Shown here piece after piece: positions 1 to 6,261 of a stretch of DNA of 7,330 bases. The notes beneath the pieces are model-generated. The model was given only the letters and a program-made list of their open reading frames with translations. It searched no databases and was not told the DNA's origin. Numbering within the stretch: position 1 is the stretch's first letter; the number at the start of each line of letters is the position of its first letter. The DNA is taken from assembly GCA_003224135.1 (NCBI GenBank), contig QHYO01000195.1:1-7330 (forward strand), given 5' to 3'. The DNA comes from Acidobacteriota bacterium. Lineage in GTDB: Bacteria > Acidobacteriota > Terriglobia > Acidiferrales > UBA7541. The translations under genes were made by a program, and so were the position numbers.

Positions 1-392
1 GAAAGATTCGCGAGAAAGCCGAGCAGGCCCGCTTCCGCGAGGATGAGTGTGCGCAACTGCTGGCCGGACGCGCCGAGGTAACGCAAAAGGCCGAGCTCAC
101 GGCGGCGGTCAATGACGAGCGCAAGAAGCGCTCCAGCGACACCCATGACGGCTACAAGGACGGCGACAGCCTCGAGAGCGTACGTGATGGCGAAGGTGCG
201 ATCGAAGACTTGCACGGCCTGCGCGCGGAGATCACCATTCGCAAAAATCAATATGCGGTAGTTACTGGCGGCCTGTTCGATTTCTTTGCGGACGGCGGCC
301 ACAGACGCGCCTGGCAAAACAAAAACTGCCAGATTCGAGGGCGCGGTGTCGGGCAAATAGTTCAGCAAGACCTTGCGATCCATCAGAATCAC
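1..392 (-). CDS. C-terminal part of split FtsX-type ABC permease (partial, runs off left edge)
   Basis: This frame is open from about base 428 down to base 1 without a stop and is different from the frame of the 646-residue permease upstream of it. It reads YYDYASERGVILMDRK, then a periplasmic stretch, then a membrane segment (VAVMGVAGALLALVI) followed by RRRELGLLRYLGAS and ILAEAGLLG. The last two match the cytoplasmic loop and next helix of an FtsX domain, so this is the second FtsX domain of the same permease. Homology-like coding begins near 425, before any start codon, which argues for a frameshifted single gene. However, a GTG at 392-390 overlaps the upstream stop TGA (391-389), so reinitiation as a separate polypeptide is possible, and I use that GTG as the nominal start. 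The C-terminus lies outside the window. Identity as FtsX-family sequence is strong; whether it is translated is uncertain. Confidence 0.72.
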   Translation of the reverse strand, partial: MILMDRKVLLNYLPDTAPSNLAVFVLPGASVAAVRKEIEQAASNYRILIFANGDLRAQAVQVFDRTFAITYALEAVAVLVAVMGVAGALLALVIDRRRELGLLRYLGASGQQLRTLILAEAGLLGFLANL

Positions 393-433
393 GCCACGTT
401 CGCTGGCGTAATCGTAATATACATCTGCACATC
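389..433 (-). other. Frameshift / small deletion site in the ABC permease gene
   Basis: Reading leftward on the minus strand, the upstream frame gives AGDV at 439-428 and then runs to a TGA at 391-389. The other frame gives ADVYYDYASERG starting at 428. Two copies of GATGT sit eight bases apart (433-429 and 425-421). In FtsX-type permeases as I know them, a beta-strand segment of roughly 12-18 residues separates the GD turn from the YYDY motif. Here almost nothing separates them. A single-base slip would not restore that segment, so a deletion whose length leaves remainder 1 on division by 3 fits better, perhaps between short direct repeats. An assembly or sequencing error is the alternative. 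Confidence 0.68.
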
Positions 434-2329
434 GCCGGCTTTGACGTGGTGTTTGTAAGTGAAAGGCTCGCTGACAATGACGTTGTGCGCGCCGCGAAGT
501 TCGGTCAGAACGGATTCTGTAGAACGGCCGGAAAGAAAATCCGTTGTGCGATCAATTTGTCTGTTGTCGAGATCCATGGAACCCAATGTGGCCGGCAAAC
601 CTTGGTAGCTGATTTCATATGCGCGAAGACGTTGCACGGCACGAACGCCGGGCAGTCGGGTGATGGCGTCTGAAAGCTGAGGAGAGATCGTGGGATGTTG
701 ATCCGCAGAAGGATTTCCAACGGGACGAAGATAGAGATCGGCGGGAAGTTCGGAATCCATCCAGGCAACGACGGTTTGGCGAAAACTGCCGACCATAATG
801 CCGACGGCCGTCATCATCGCGACAGCCGTGCAGAGTGCGGCAACGAGAACGGAAGTGCGGCGAAGTGAACCGGAAAGGCTGCGCGAAGCGAGCAGAGCTT
901 CGACGCCGAGGAATTTCTGCAACGGATGAGAGACCGCGTTCATCGCGAAGTCAACGAAAGCCGGGATCGCAAAAACGCCGCCCGCGGCCACGGCCAGCAA
1001 AGCCGCGATGTAACCGAAGATGGGTTTGCCACCCATGGGAGGAACGCGCGAAGCGGCCGTAGCGACAAGAGCAAGGGTTAGCGCAATCCCGAGCCTGGAA
1101 GTTTTCGTCACGCGAAGTTCGAATTCTCGGCGGCCGCGTGCCAGCGCTTCTATCGGAGGGACGTGCGCTGCTTCGTACGCAGGCGACCACGCCGACAGCA
1201 AGGTGACTCCTGCTCCGACAATGAGGGCGAGTCCTGCAGACCAGAGAGTGAACGCAATTTCGCCGGGACGGCTGGTGACATAAAGCGCGGTGACGGTGAC
1301 GCCCATGAGTTTGACGGCTCCGCTGGCCATGAGGCGGCCCAGAGGAATCCCGATGAGAGCGCCGGCGATGCCGATGAAAATGGCTTCACCCAGAAATGCT
1401 CCGAGAATTTGACGGCGGCTGGCGCCGAGAGCTCGTGCGATTCCGATTTCGGCCCGGCGGCGCACTACGGAAACAGAAATCGTGTTGTAGATGAGAAATG
1501 CGCCGACAACGAGCGCAATGTAGCTGAGCAGCTCTAAATTCCAGCGGAACGCCGCAAGCATTTTGCGATTTTCGTTTGTGGAGGCGCCGGCGGGGCGGAC
1601 TTGAATGCCTTCCGGCAGAATCCGTTGTGCGCGGCGTTGCCATTCATCGAGAGCGACATTTGTGTCTCCGGAAGTTTGCGGAACTCGAATGTACACGCGG
1701 TCGACGCGCCCAGTGCGGCTGAGTGCAAGTTGCGCGGCGGCGATGTCCATCACGATGGCGCATTCGCTTCCGTTCGCATCGGGGTACACGCCGCGGACAA
1801 TGTACGTGGCGGAGCGGTCGTTGATGAAGAGTTGAAGTTTGTCGCCGGGACGCTTGCCAAGCGAATTGCCGACCCAAATGGACTCGCGCGCCGAGAGATG
1901 CTCGAGTGAGAACGCGGCGCTTGCGGCACTTTTCTTTTCGTCGGGAGCCGCAGCGGATTTGTTGAGCGCAGGGTGATTCGATTCGGCGATCAGATCGAGG
2001 CCGATGAGCGGAAGCGTCTTTTTTAACTCCGCCAGAACCGCGAAGTCTTCCATGCGTGGAGTGATTCGCCAGCCGTACGGGAGAGAAACGAGCTTGCCAA
2101 CGAGATTTTCGGGTACGCCGCCGGTTGCCGTCACTTCGAAATTCTGTTCGCCGGAAAGCGTCTCAAGCGAGGAATGGAAGGAGCCAGTCGCCGCGTGGCC
2201 AGCGAGGTCCATGGCGAGAACGACAGCGACACCGAGAGCCACGGCAAGAATTGTCAGGGTGGTGCGAACAGGCTCACGCGCCAGCGGCTTAATCATCAGC
2301 CGCCAGAAAAGTGTCAGGCGGGCTCGCAC
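389..2329 (-). CDS. ABC transporter permease, MacB/LolE (FtsX) family, prematurely stopped by a frameshift
   Basis: This 646-residue product is the membrane subunit that should pair with the ATPase encoded just upstream. It starts at GTG 2329, with AGGAG (2343-2339) nine bases before it. One helix (about 24-44) is followed by a MacB-type periplasmic domain (about 45-260). The first FtsX domain has helices near 265-290, 310-335 and 350-380, with the conserved RRRAEIGIARALGAS loop from about residue 290. Two more membrane segments lie near 420-465, and a further helix near 490-512 (LVAALCTAVAMMTAVGIMVG) opens the second half. The protein ends abruptly after KAGDVQMYITITPANVA, where the second periplasmic domain should continue. 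The missing second FtsX domain is in another frame down to base 1. Family members with this layout are usually over 800 residues. Substrate is unknown; MacB/Lol-type transporters move lipids, lipoproteins or peptides from the inner membrane by mechanotransmission. Confidence 0.88.
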   Translation of the reverse strand: MRARLTLFWRLMIKPLAREPVRTTLTILAVALGVAVVLAMDLAGHAATGSFHSSLETLSGEQNFEVTATGGVPENLVGKLVSLPYGWRITPRMEDFAVLAELKKTLPLIGLDLIAESNHPALNKSAAAPDEKKSAASAAFSLEHLSARESIWVGNSLGKRPGDKLQLFINDRSATYIVRGVYPDANGSECAIVMDIAAAQLALSRTGRVDRVYIRVPQTSGDTNVALDEWQRRAQRILPEGIQVRPAGASTNENRKMLAAFRWNLELLSYIALVVGAFLIYNTISVSVVRRRAEIGIARALGASRRQILGAFLGEAIFIGIAGALIGIPLGRLMASGAVKLMGVTVTALYVTSRPGEIAFTLWSAGLALIVGAGVTLLSAWSPAYEAAHVPPIEALARGRREFELRVTKTSRLGIALTLALVATAASRVPPMGGKPIFGYIAALLAVAAGGVFAIPAFVDFAMNAVSHPLQKFLGVEALLASRSLSGSLRRTSVLVAALCTAVAMMTAVGIMVGSFRQTVVAWMDSELPADLYLRPVGNPSADQHPTISPQLSDAITRLPGVRAVQRLRAYEISYQGLPATLGSMDLDNRQIDRTTDFLSGRSTESVLTELRGAHNVIVSEPFTYKHHVKAGDVQMYITITPANVA

Positions 2330-2387
2330 GTGTGTATGCTCCTGACAAGGAGAAGAGCGTTCGCAGCCGGATTGTATGCGACGAGGA

Positions 2388-3065
2388 TCATTTGCGTTTT
2401 AGGTCGGCGATTTTGCCATCGCGAAGAGTAATAACGACATCCGCGATTCCAGCGGCTTCCGTGCTGTGAGTTGCGACGAGCGTGGCCGTGCGTTGCTCTC
2501 GCGTCAGACGGAGAAGAAGCTCGAGAATCGCATTGCCGGTTAACGTGTCGAGATTTCCGGTAGGCTCATCCGCAAGCAAAACTTTTGGTGCGTTGACGAG
2601 TGCGCGCGCAATGGCGACGCGCTGCATTTGTCCGCCAGACAGTTGGTGCGGGAAGCGATTTTCGAGTCCATCGAGTCCTACCGCGCGCAAGCGATCGAAT
2701 GCGGATTCTCGCGCGCCACTGCGGCCTGCAAGCAGAAGCGGGAGTTCGACATTTTCGGCTGCGGAAAGCGTATGAAGCAGCTGGAAAGATTGGAAAACGA
2801 AACCGATTTTGTCGCGGCGCAATCGCGTTAGCTGTTCGTCGGAAGTGCCTGAGGTGGAGTGGCCGTCGATCAAGACTTCACCAGCGGTGGGGAAATCCAT
2901 GGCGCCCGCCAAGTTGAGCAGAGTGGACTTGCCGCAGCCACTTCGGCCAACCAGCGCGACAACTTCGCCTGGCGCAACACAAAGTGAGACACCGTCGAGT
3001 GCGCGGACCTTCTGATCGTCGCTTACGTAGTCTTTAATGACATTTCGAAGTTCGACCAGCGCCAT
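2388..3065 (-). CDS. ABC transporter ATP-binding protein, LolD/MacB family
   Basis: This 225-residue cytoplasmic ATPase powers the adjacent permease. All nucleotide-binding motifs are present: A-loop Tyr13, Walker [10 protein letters not shown] (40-48), Q-loop Gln92 in FQSFQLL, signature LSGGQ (142-146), Walker B VLLADE (162-167) with catalytic Glu167, D-loop NLD (171-173) and switch His200. The sequence [22 protein letters not shown] is typical of the LolD/MacB/FtsE group of ATPases that serve FtsX-type permeases, and the length is normal for LolD. The ATG start at 3065 has only a weak upstream purine run (GGGAAA, about eight bases before it). It lies 59 bases after the peroxidase gene and 58 bases before the permease, on the same strand, so one operon is likely. 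The ATPase looks fully intact although its permease partner is broken. Which member of the lipoprotein/macrolide/cell-division family it is cannot be decided from the ATPase alone. Confidence 0.95.
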   Translation of the reverse strand: MALVELRNVIKDYVSDDQKVRALDGVSLCVAPGEVVALVGRSGCGKSTLLNLAGAMDFPTAGEVLIDGHSTSGTSDEQLTRLRRDKIGFVFQSFQLLHTLSAAENVELPLLLAGRSGARESAFDRLRAVGLDGLENRFPHQLSGGQMQRVAIARALVNAPKVLLADEPTGNLDTLTGNAILELLLRLTREQRTATLVATHSTEAAGIADVVITLRDGKIADLKRK

Positions 3066-3124
3066 CGAGCGGATTTCCCGTCTGTGAACTTGGAGCGCAA
3101 GCTGCGAGGTATTCGCCGGACGAG

Positions 3125-3679
3125 CTACTTCTTTAGCGCCATAAGTTCTTTCTCAATGCTGGCGACGACTTGCGGTGAATCCGGCGTGACATCTGGCTCG
3201 AATCTCGCCACGGGATGCCCGTCAGGACCGATGACGAATTTGGTGAAGTTCCACTGAATTTCGCCTCCGACCTGCGGGTTCGCGGACTTGTCGGTGAGGA
3301 ATTGGTAGAGCGGTGCCTTGTCACCACCTTTTACGGAAACCTTTGCCATCATCGGAAAGGTGACGTTGTACTTCGCGGAACAAAACGTTTTGATTTCCTG
3401 GTTCGAACCGGGTTCCTGGCCGCCGAAATCGTTCGCCGGGATTCCGACGATCACCAAGCCACGATCTTTATATTTTTCGTAGACTTTTTCGAGTGCCGCG
3501 TACTGCGGCGTAAACCCGCAGCGGCTCGCGACGTTGACCAGCATCACGACGTTACCCTGGAATTTGGAGAGCGAGGTCGGCTCGCCGTCGATGGAATTCA
3601 TCGTGAAGTCGAAGATCGATTTTTCGCCGGCCATGGCCACCGTTCCGCACAAAAGCAGTGTAAGCAGGAGTCTCCGCAT
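3125..3679 (-). CDS. Exported glutathione-peroxidase-family thiol peroxidase
   Basis: This 184-residue protein reduces hydrogen peroxide or organic and lipid hydroperoxides. I chose the ATG at 3679 over a TTG at 3694 because GAGG lies seven bases upstream of the ATG and the signal peptide then starts correctly with MRR. The signal peptide MRRLLLTLLLCGTVAMA has a likely AMA|G cleavage after residue 17. The Cys in it lacks a proper lipobox, so a lipoprotein is unlikely. The catalytic tetrad of the family is intact: Cys54 in NVASRCGFT, Gln88 in FGGQEPG, and Trp143-Asn144 in WNFTKF. Cys100 (KTFCSAKY) occupies the resolving-cysteine position of thioredoxin-dependent enzymes such as yeast Gpx3, so it is probably a 2-Cys thiol peroxidase rather than glutathione-dependent. 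The usual FPCNQF reads IPANDF here, as in some other bacterial members. It is the first gene of the leftward group. Confidence 0.93.
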   Translation of the reverse strand: MRRLLLTLLLCGTVAMAGEKSIFDFTMNSIDGEPTSLSKFQGNVVMLVNVASRCGFTPQYAALEKVYEKYKDRGLVIVGIPANDFGGQEPGSNQEIKTFCSAKYNVTFPMMAKVSVKGGDKAPLYQFLTDKSANPQVGGEIQWNFTKFVIGPDGHPVARFEPDVTPDSPQVVASIEKELMALKK

Positions 3680-3686
3680 GTTGTGA

Positions 3687-3690
3687 CCTC
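3687..3690 (-). promoter_or_regulatory. Ribosome binding site that sets the peroxidase start
   Basis: GAGG on the minus strand lies seven bases before the ATG at 3679. It overlaps the region just after the alternative TTG at 3694, so it cannot serve that upstream codon. This supports translation from the ATG. Confidence 0.55.
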
Positions 3691-3706
3691 GCAAGAGTAC
3701 CCACTA

Positions 3707-3735
3707 GTTTTACGCTGATTTGGTTTCCTCAGCAA
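3707..3735 (-). promoter_or_regulatory. Candidate sigma70-type promoter for the peroxidase/ABC group
   Basis: On the minus strand TTGCTG (3735-3730) and TAAAAC (3712-3707) are separated by 17 bases. They match three and four of six consensus positions. Transcription would begin near 3700, leaving a leader of about 20 bases with the GAGG site. The match is modest and is supported mainly by ideal spacing and position. Confidence 0.3.
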
Positions 3736-3792
3736 ATGACTTCGATTGATGCGGTCCCGCTTCCAAAGGACTCGGGCACGTGTTTAACCGTA

Positions 3793-3804
3793 GGACTAAA
3801 GTCC
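3793..3804. repeat. Short inverted repeat GGACT-aa-AGTCC
   Basis: Five-base arms flank two As. It lies 17 bases upstream of the candidate rightward -35 element. It could be an operator or a remnant of a CTAAAG-centred REP-like palindrome, a type I recall from acidobacterial intergenic regions. With one copy in the window, neither idea can be tested here. Confidence 0.35.
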
Positions 3805-3811
3805 GATCGCG

Positions 3812-3822
3812 AATCCGGGATT
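3812..3822. repeat. Short inverted repeat AATCC-g-GGATT overlapping the -35 element
   Basis: Perfect five-base arms flank a single G. The right arm shares two bases with the candidate TTGAGC -35 element at 3821-3826, which would suit a repressor site. Arms this short can arise by chance. Confidence 0.3.
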
Positions 3823-3849
3823 GAGCGCATAAAGAGGCTGGTATACACT
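3821..3849 (+). promoter_or_regulatory. Candidate sigma70-type promoter for the sugar operon
   Basis: TTGAGC (3821-3826) and TACACT (3844-3849) are 17 bases apart, each matching four of six consensus bases. An overlapping reading is an extended -10, TG-g-TATACA (3839-3847). Transcription would start near 3856, leaving an untranslated leader of roughly 90 bases before the symporter. Confidence 0.42.
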
Positions 3850-3896
3850 CCGCAGGTCATCTTCACTGTAGCGTTACCGAAATTGTACGCGACGAA

Positions 3897-3908
3897 GTGT
3901 GGCCACAC
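3897..3908. repeat. Perfect 12-base palindrome GTGTGGCCACAC in the symporter leader
   Basis: This perfect palindrome lies 39 bases before the symporter ATG, downstream of the candidate promoter. Outer complementary arms CGAAG (3893-3897) and CTTCG (3917-3921) overlap its left end and offer an alternative hairpin. It may bind a dimeric repressor at the DNA level or shape the leader RNA. About two such 12-base palindromes are expected by chance in a window this long, but well under one in this intergenic region. Confidence 0.38.
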
Positions 3909-3947
3909 CTGGCTCGCTTCGCAGTTTCACCTTCGAAGGAGGCCTGA

Positions 3948-5639
3948 ATGGTCTTCGCCGGACTAGGCAGTTTGGCTGTTGTGTTTCAAGCGGGAACTGC
4001 GGTACATCGTGCTCTAGCGCCGGTCGATCTCATGATCATCGGTGTCTATTTCCTGCTGGTGTTCGGAATCGGATTCTATTTTTCCCGCAAGGAGCGCACG
4101 TCCGAGCAGTACTTCCTGGCGGGACGAGATGTCGGATGGTTTTTTATCGGAGCCTCGCTGTTCGTTTCGAACATCTCGACGGAGCACTTCATCGGACTCT
4201 CCGGCACCGGCGCTTCTTCCGGACTCGCCGTCGGACATTTCGAGTGGCTGGCCTGCCTCATACTGCTGATCCTCGGCTGGGTGTTTGTACCTTTTTACCT
4301 ACGCAGCAACGTATTCACGATGCCGCAATTTTTGGAGCGCCGTTTTAGCCGGCAATGTGCGGTGTATCTCGCAGGAATTTCGATCATTGCCTACATTTTC
4401 ACCAAAATTTCCGTGCAACTTTACGCGGCCAGCGTGGTTCTCGAACGTGTTGCCGGATGGCCTTTATGGAAGACCGCGGTGGTGCTTGTCGTTGCAACCG
4501 GCGTTTACACGATCGCGGGTGGGTTGGCCGCGGTCATTTATACCGACACCGTGCAGACGCTTATTTTGATCGCGGGAGCGCTCGCATTGACGATCATCGG
4601 TTTGCACCGGGTCGGCGGGCTGGAGCATTTGCGAACCATGGTTCCCCCGGGTTACTTTCATATGATCAAGCCGGCTAGCGATTCGCAATTTCCCTGGACC
4701 GGAATTTTCTTTGGAGCACCCATTTTAGGCATTTGGTATTGGTGCACGGACCAGGTAATCGTGCAGCGCGTGCTTTCCGCCCGCGACGAGGGCCACGCAA
4801 AGGCCGGAACGATTTTCGCCGGATTCCTGAAAATTCTGCCCGTATTCTTGCTCGTGCTTCCTGGCATCATCGCCTATGCGCTGTTTCCGGATCAGGTAGT
4901 TAAGCCGGACTATGCATATCCCACACTCGTGCTCAACCTGCTCCCTGTCGGGCTTGTTGGATTGGTGATGGCGGCGCTGCTGGCGGCTGTGATGGGTGCA
5001 ATGAGCTCGGTGTTTAACTCCGCCTCAACGCTGGTAACCCTGGATTTCTACAAGAAGATACGCCCGGAGGCCTCGGAACGCCAATTGGTTACCTTCGGAA
5101 GAATTGCCACTGGCGGCATGGTTTTGTTGGGCTTGTTGTGGGTTCCCTTCATTCACCTCCTCAGCGCTGAACTGTACATCTATTTGCAAAGCGTGCAAGC
5201 GTATATCAGTCCGCCGATTGCCGTTTGCTTTATTTTTGGGATTCTCTGGCCCCGCATGAATGGACAAGGGGCGATCAGCTCGCTCTTGACTGGATTCGTG
5301 CTTGGTGCGGCGCGTTTTATTTTCGAAGTGCTGGACAAAACGCATCACTACGATTCCGGTGCGATTCGCTGGTTAGTGGGAATGAATTTCCTGCACTACG
5401 CAATTTTCATGTTTGTCGTGTGCACTGCGGTGCTGGTTGGCGTCAGCCTGATGTATCCCGCCCCTGACCGCAAAAAACTGGCGGGACTTACCTTTGCTAC
5501 GGTCGGCGAAAAAATGGACATGGTGGGCGTCCCAAGACCGCAACTGGCAAAGGAAACGCGCACTGAGCACATGATGAACGTGGCGTTCACCTGTATCCTC
5601 CTGGCGGCAGTGATCGGGTTGTGGATTCATTTCCGTTGA
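3948..5639 (+). CDS. Na+/sugar symporter, SSS family, SGLT subfamily
   Basis: This 563-residue inner-membrane protein imports a sugar with sodium. The ATG follows a near-perfect AAGGAGG (3936-3942) by five bases. It has about 14 hydrophobic segments and is slightly longer than Vibrio vSGLT (about 543). From remembered alignments with vSGLT and human SGLT1, the sugar-site residues are Asn75 and His80 in SNISTEHFIG, Glu99 in FEWL, Tyr264 (inner gate) in WYW, Lys295 in GFLKILP and Gln414 in YLQSVQAY. The TM8 sodium-site stretch is SSVFNSASTLVTLD (from residue 353). His80 matches SGLT1 His83, where vSGLT has Gln. Neutral hexoses such as glucose or galactose are therefore likely substrates. It is the first gene of the rightward group, ahead of the unknown protein and the GH31 enzyme. 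The exact sugar is inference. Confidence 0.95.
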   Translation: MVFAGLGSLAVVFQAGTAVHRALAPVDLMIIGVYFLLVFGIGFYFSRKERTSEQYFLAGRDVGWFFIGASLFVSNISTEHFIGLSGTGASSGLAVGHFEWLACLILLILGWVFVPFYLRSNVFTMPQFLERRFSRQCAVYLAGISIIAYIFTKISVQLYAASVVLERVAGWPLWKTAVVLVVATGVYTIAGGLAAVIYTDTVQTLILIAGALALTIIGLHRVGGLEHLRTMVPPGYFHMIKPASDSQFPWTGIFFGAPILGIWYWCTDQVIVQRVLSARDEGHAKAGTIFAGFLKILPVFLLVLPGIIAYALFPDQVVKPDYAYPTLVLNLLPVGLVGLVMAALLAAVMGAMSSVFNSASTLVTLDFYKKIRPEASERQLVTFGRIATGGMVLLGLLWVPFIHLLSAELYIYLQSVQAYISPPIAVCFIFGILWPRMNGQGAISSLLTGFVLGAARFIFEVLDKTHHYDSGAIRWLVGMNFLHYAIFMFVVCTAVLVGVSLMYPAPDRKKLAGLTFATVGEKMDMVGVPRPQLAKETRTEHMMNVAFTCILLAAVIGLWIHFR

Positions 5640-5648
5640 GGTGGGCTG

Positions 5649-6209
5649 GTGACGATGGAAGTCAGAACGATTCGAAGTTTGCGGCCAAATGTGACACGCG
5701 AGGAAGCGATCCAGACGTTCACGGCGTCGGGACCAGCTTCCCTGTTTTGGAAATTGCGCAGCGGACCGCTGCAGCGGATTGCCGACGCTTACATTCCGTT
5801 TCGCATCTACCGCGTTCGCTTTCCGATGAGCGGAGCGCAGCGCACGCATCTTTTTGCGTTAGACGCCGTGGACGGTTCGCTGGACCTGTTTGAATTTGCA
5901 GCGCCACCGGGAGACGCTGAGACAGTTTCCGTCTTCACGCGAAATAATCCGGCGTCAACGCTCTCAGAGGCACGCTCCGAGGAGTTGTTGCGCGACAAGG
6001 TCTTGCGCGTAATTTTCCAGCAGGGATTCTTCAAGCTTCGCAGAATCAAGCTGGAAACCGAGCAATTGCCTGGTGAAATTCACCTGCCGTACTGGCATGG
6101 ATTCTATGGGACGCCAGAAGATCTGCGCTGCCGCGTGCTGGATGCCGTGCGTCGCCGCATCGAAGGCGCAAAAGTTTCGGCCCTGTTTGAGCAGTGGCTT
6201 GCCGCCTGA
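5649..6209 (+). CDS. Uncharacterised 186-residue protein between symporter and glycosidase
   Basis: I do not recognise a named family. The GTG start at 5649 lies nine bases after the symporter stop, with GAGGTGG (5638-5644) before it. An ATG two codons later (5655) is possible but spaced less well. There is no signal peptide or membrane helix, so it is probably cytoplasmic. Visible features are an N-terminal FWKLRSGPLQRIADAYIPF segment (33-51), LFALDAVDGSLDLFEF (68-83), a basic amphipathic stretch near 112-133, HLPYWHGFYG (145-154), and the C-terminal DAVRRRIEGAKVSALFEQWL (165-184). The last two resemble motifs I recall in acidobacterial proteins of unknown function. Coding is supported by the tight spacing, a sensible ribosome site and the absence of internal stops. 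Its position suggests co-expression with sugar uptake, but no biochemical role can be assigned. Confidence 0.85.
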   Translation: MTMEVRTIRSLRPNVTREEAIQTFTASGPASLFWKLRSGPLQRIADAYIPFRIYRVRFPMSGAQRTHLFALDAVDGSLDLFEFAAPPGDAETVSVFTRNNPASTLSEARSEELLRDKVLRVIFQQGFFKLRRIKLETEQLPGEIHLPYWHGFYGTPEDLRCRVLDAVRRRIEGAKVSALFEQWLAA

Positions 6210-6261
6210 AATAATCCCGCCGAACTGCCAGGCGAGACAAAAAAGTTCCGGAGGAGTAAAG

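Larger units (their letters stand above)
3680..3947. promoter_or_regulatory. Divergent intergenic regulatory region
   Basis: These 268 bases separate the leftward peroxidase/ABC group from the rightward sugar group. Possible short reading frames here lack a credible ribosome site or family resemblance. The region holds one candidate promoter per direction, three short palindromes (3793-3804, 3812-3822, 3897-3908) and a strong Shine-Dalgarno sequence at 3936-3942. No riboswitch or tRNA-like fold was recognised. Confidence 0.6.

Noticed and set aside
383..433. Programmed ribosomal frameshift in the permease
   Set aside because: There is no slippery heptamer at the junction, and expected residues are missing, which frameshifting alone would not explain.
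262..477. A 71-codon minus-strand frame spanning the permease break
   Set aside because: Its translation has no FtsX features. The true continuation of the permease is in the third frame, which is open to base 1.
1163..1537. A 124-codon plus-strand frame opposite the permease
   Set aside because: It is antisense to the first FtsX domain and its charged, low-complexity translation matches nothing.
3692..3694. TTG as start of the peroxidase gene
   Set aside because: The ATG at 3679 has a GAGG at the right distance and gives a cleaner signal peptide.
3215..3718. A 167-codon plus-strand open frame opposite the peroxidase
   Set aside because: It is fully antisense to a gene with an intact catalytic tetrad, and its translation resembles no family.
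3736..3966. A 76-codon plus-strand frame in the divergent region
   Set aside because: It overlaps the candidate promoter and the symporter start, has no ribosome site and no recognisable protein features.
6203..6234. Inverted repeat CGCCTG / CAGGCG between the unknown gene and GH31
   Set aside because: Six-base arms with a 20-base loop, overlapping a stop codon and without a following T-run, do not support a terminator.
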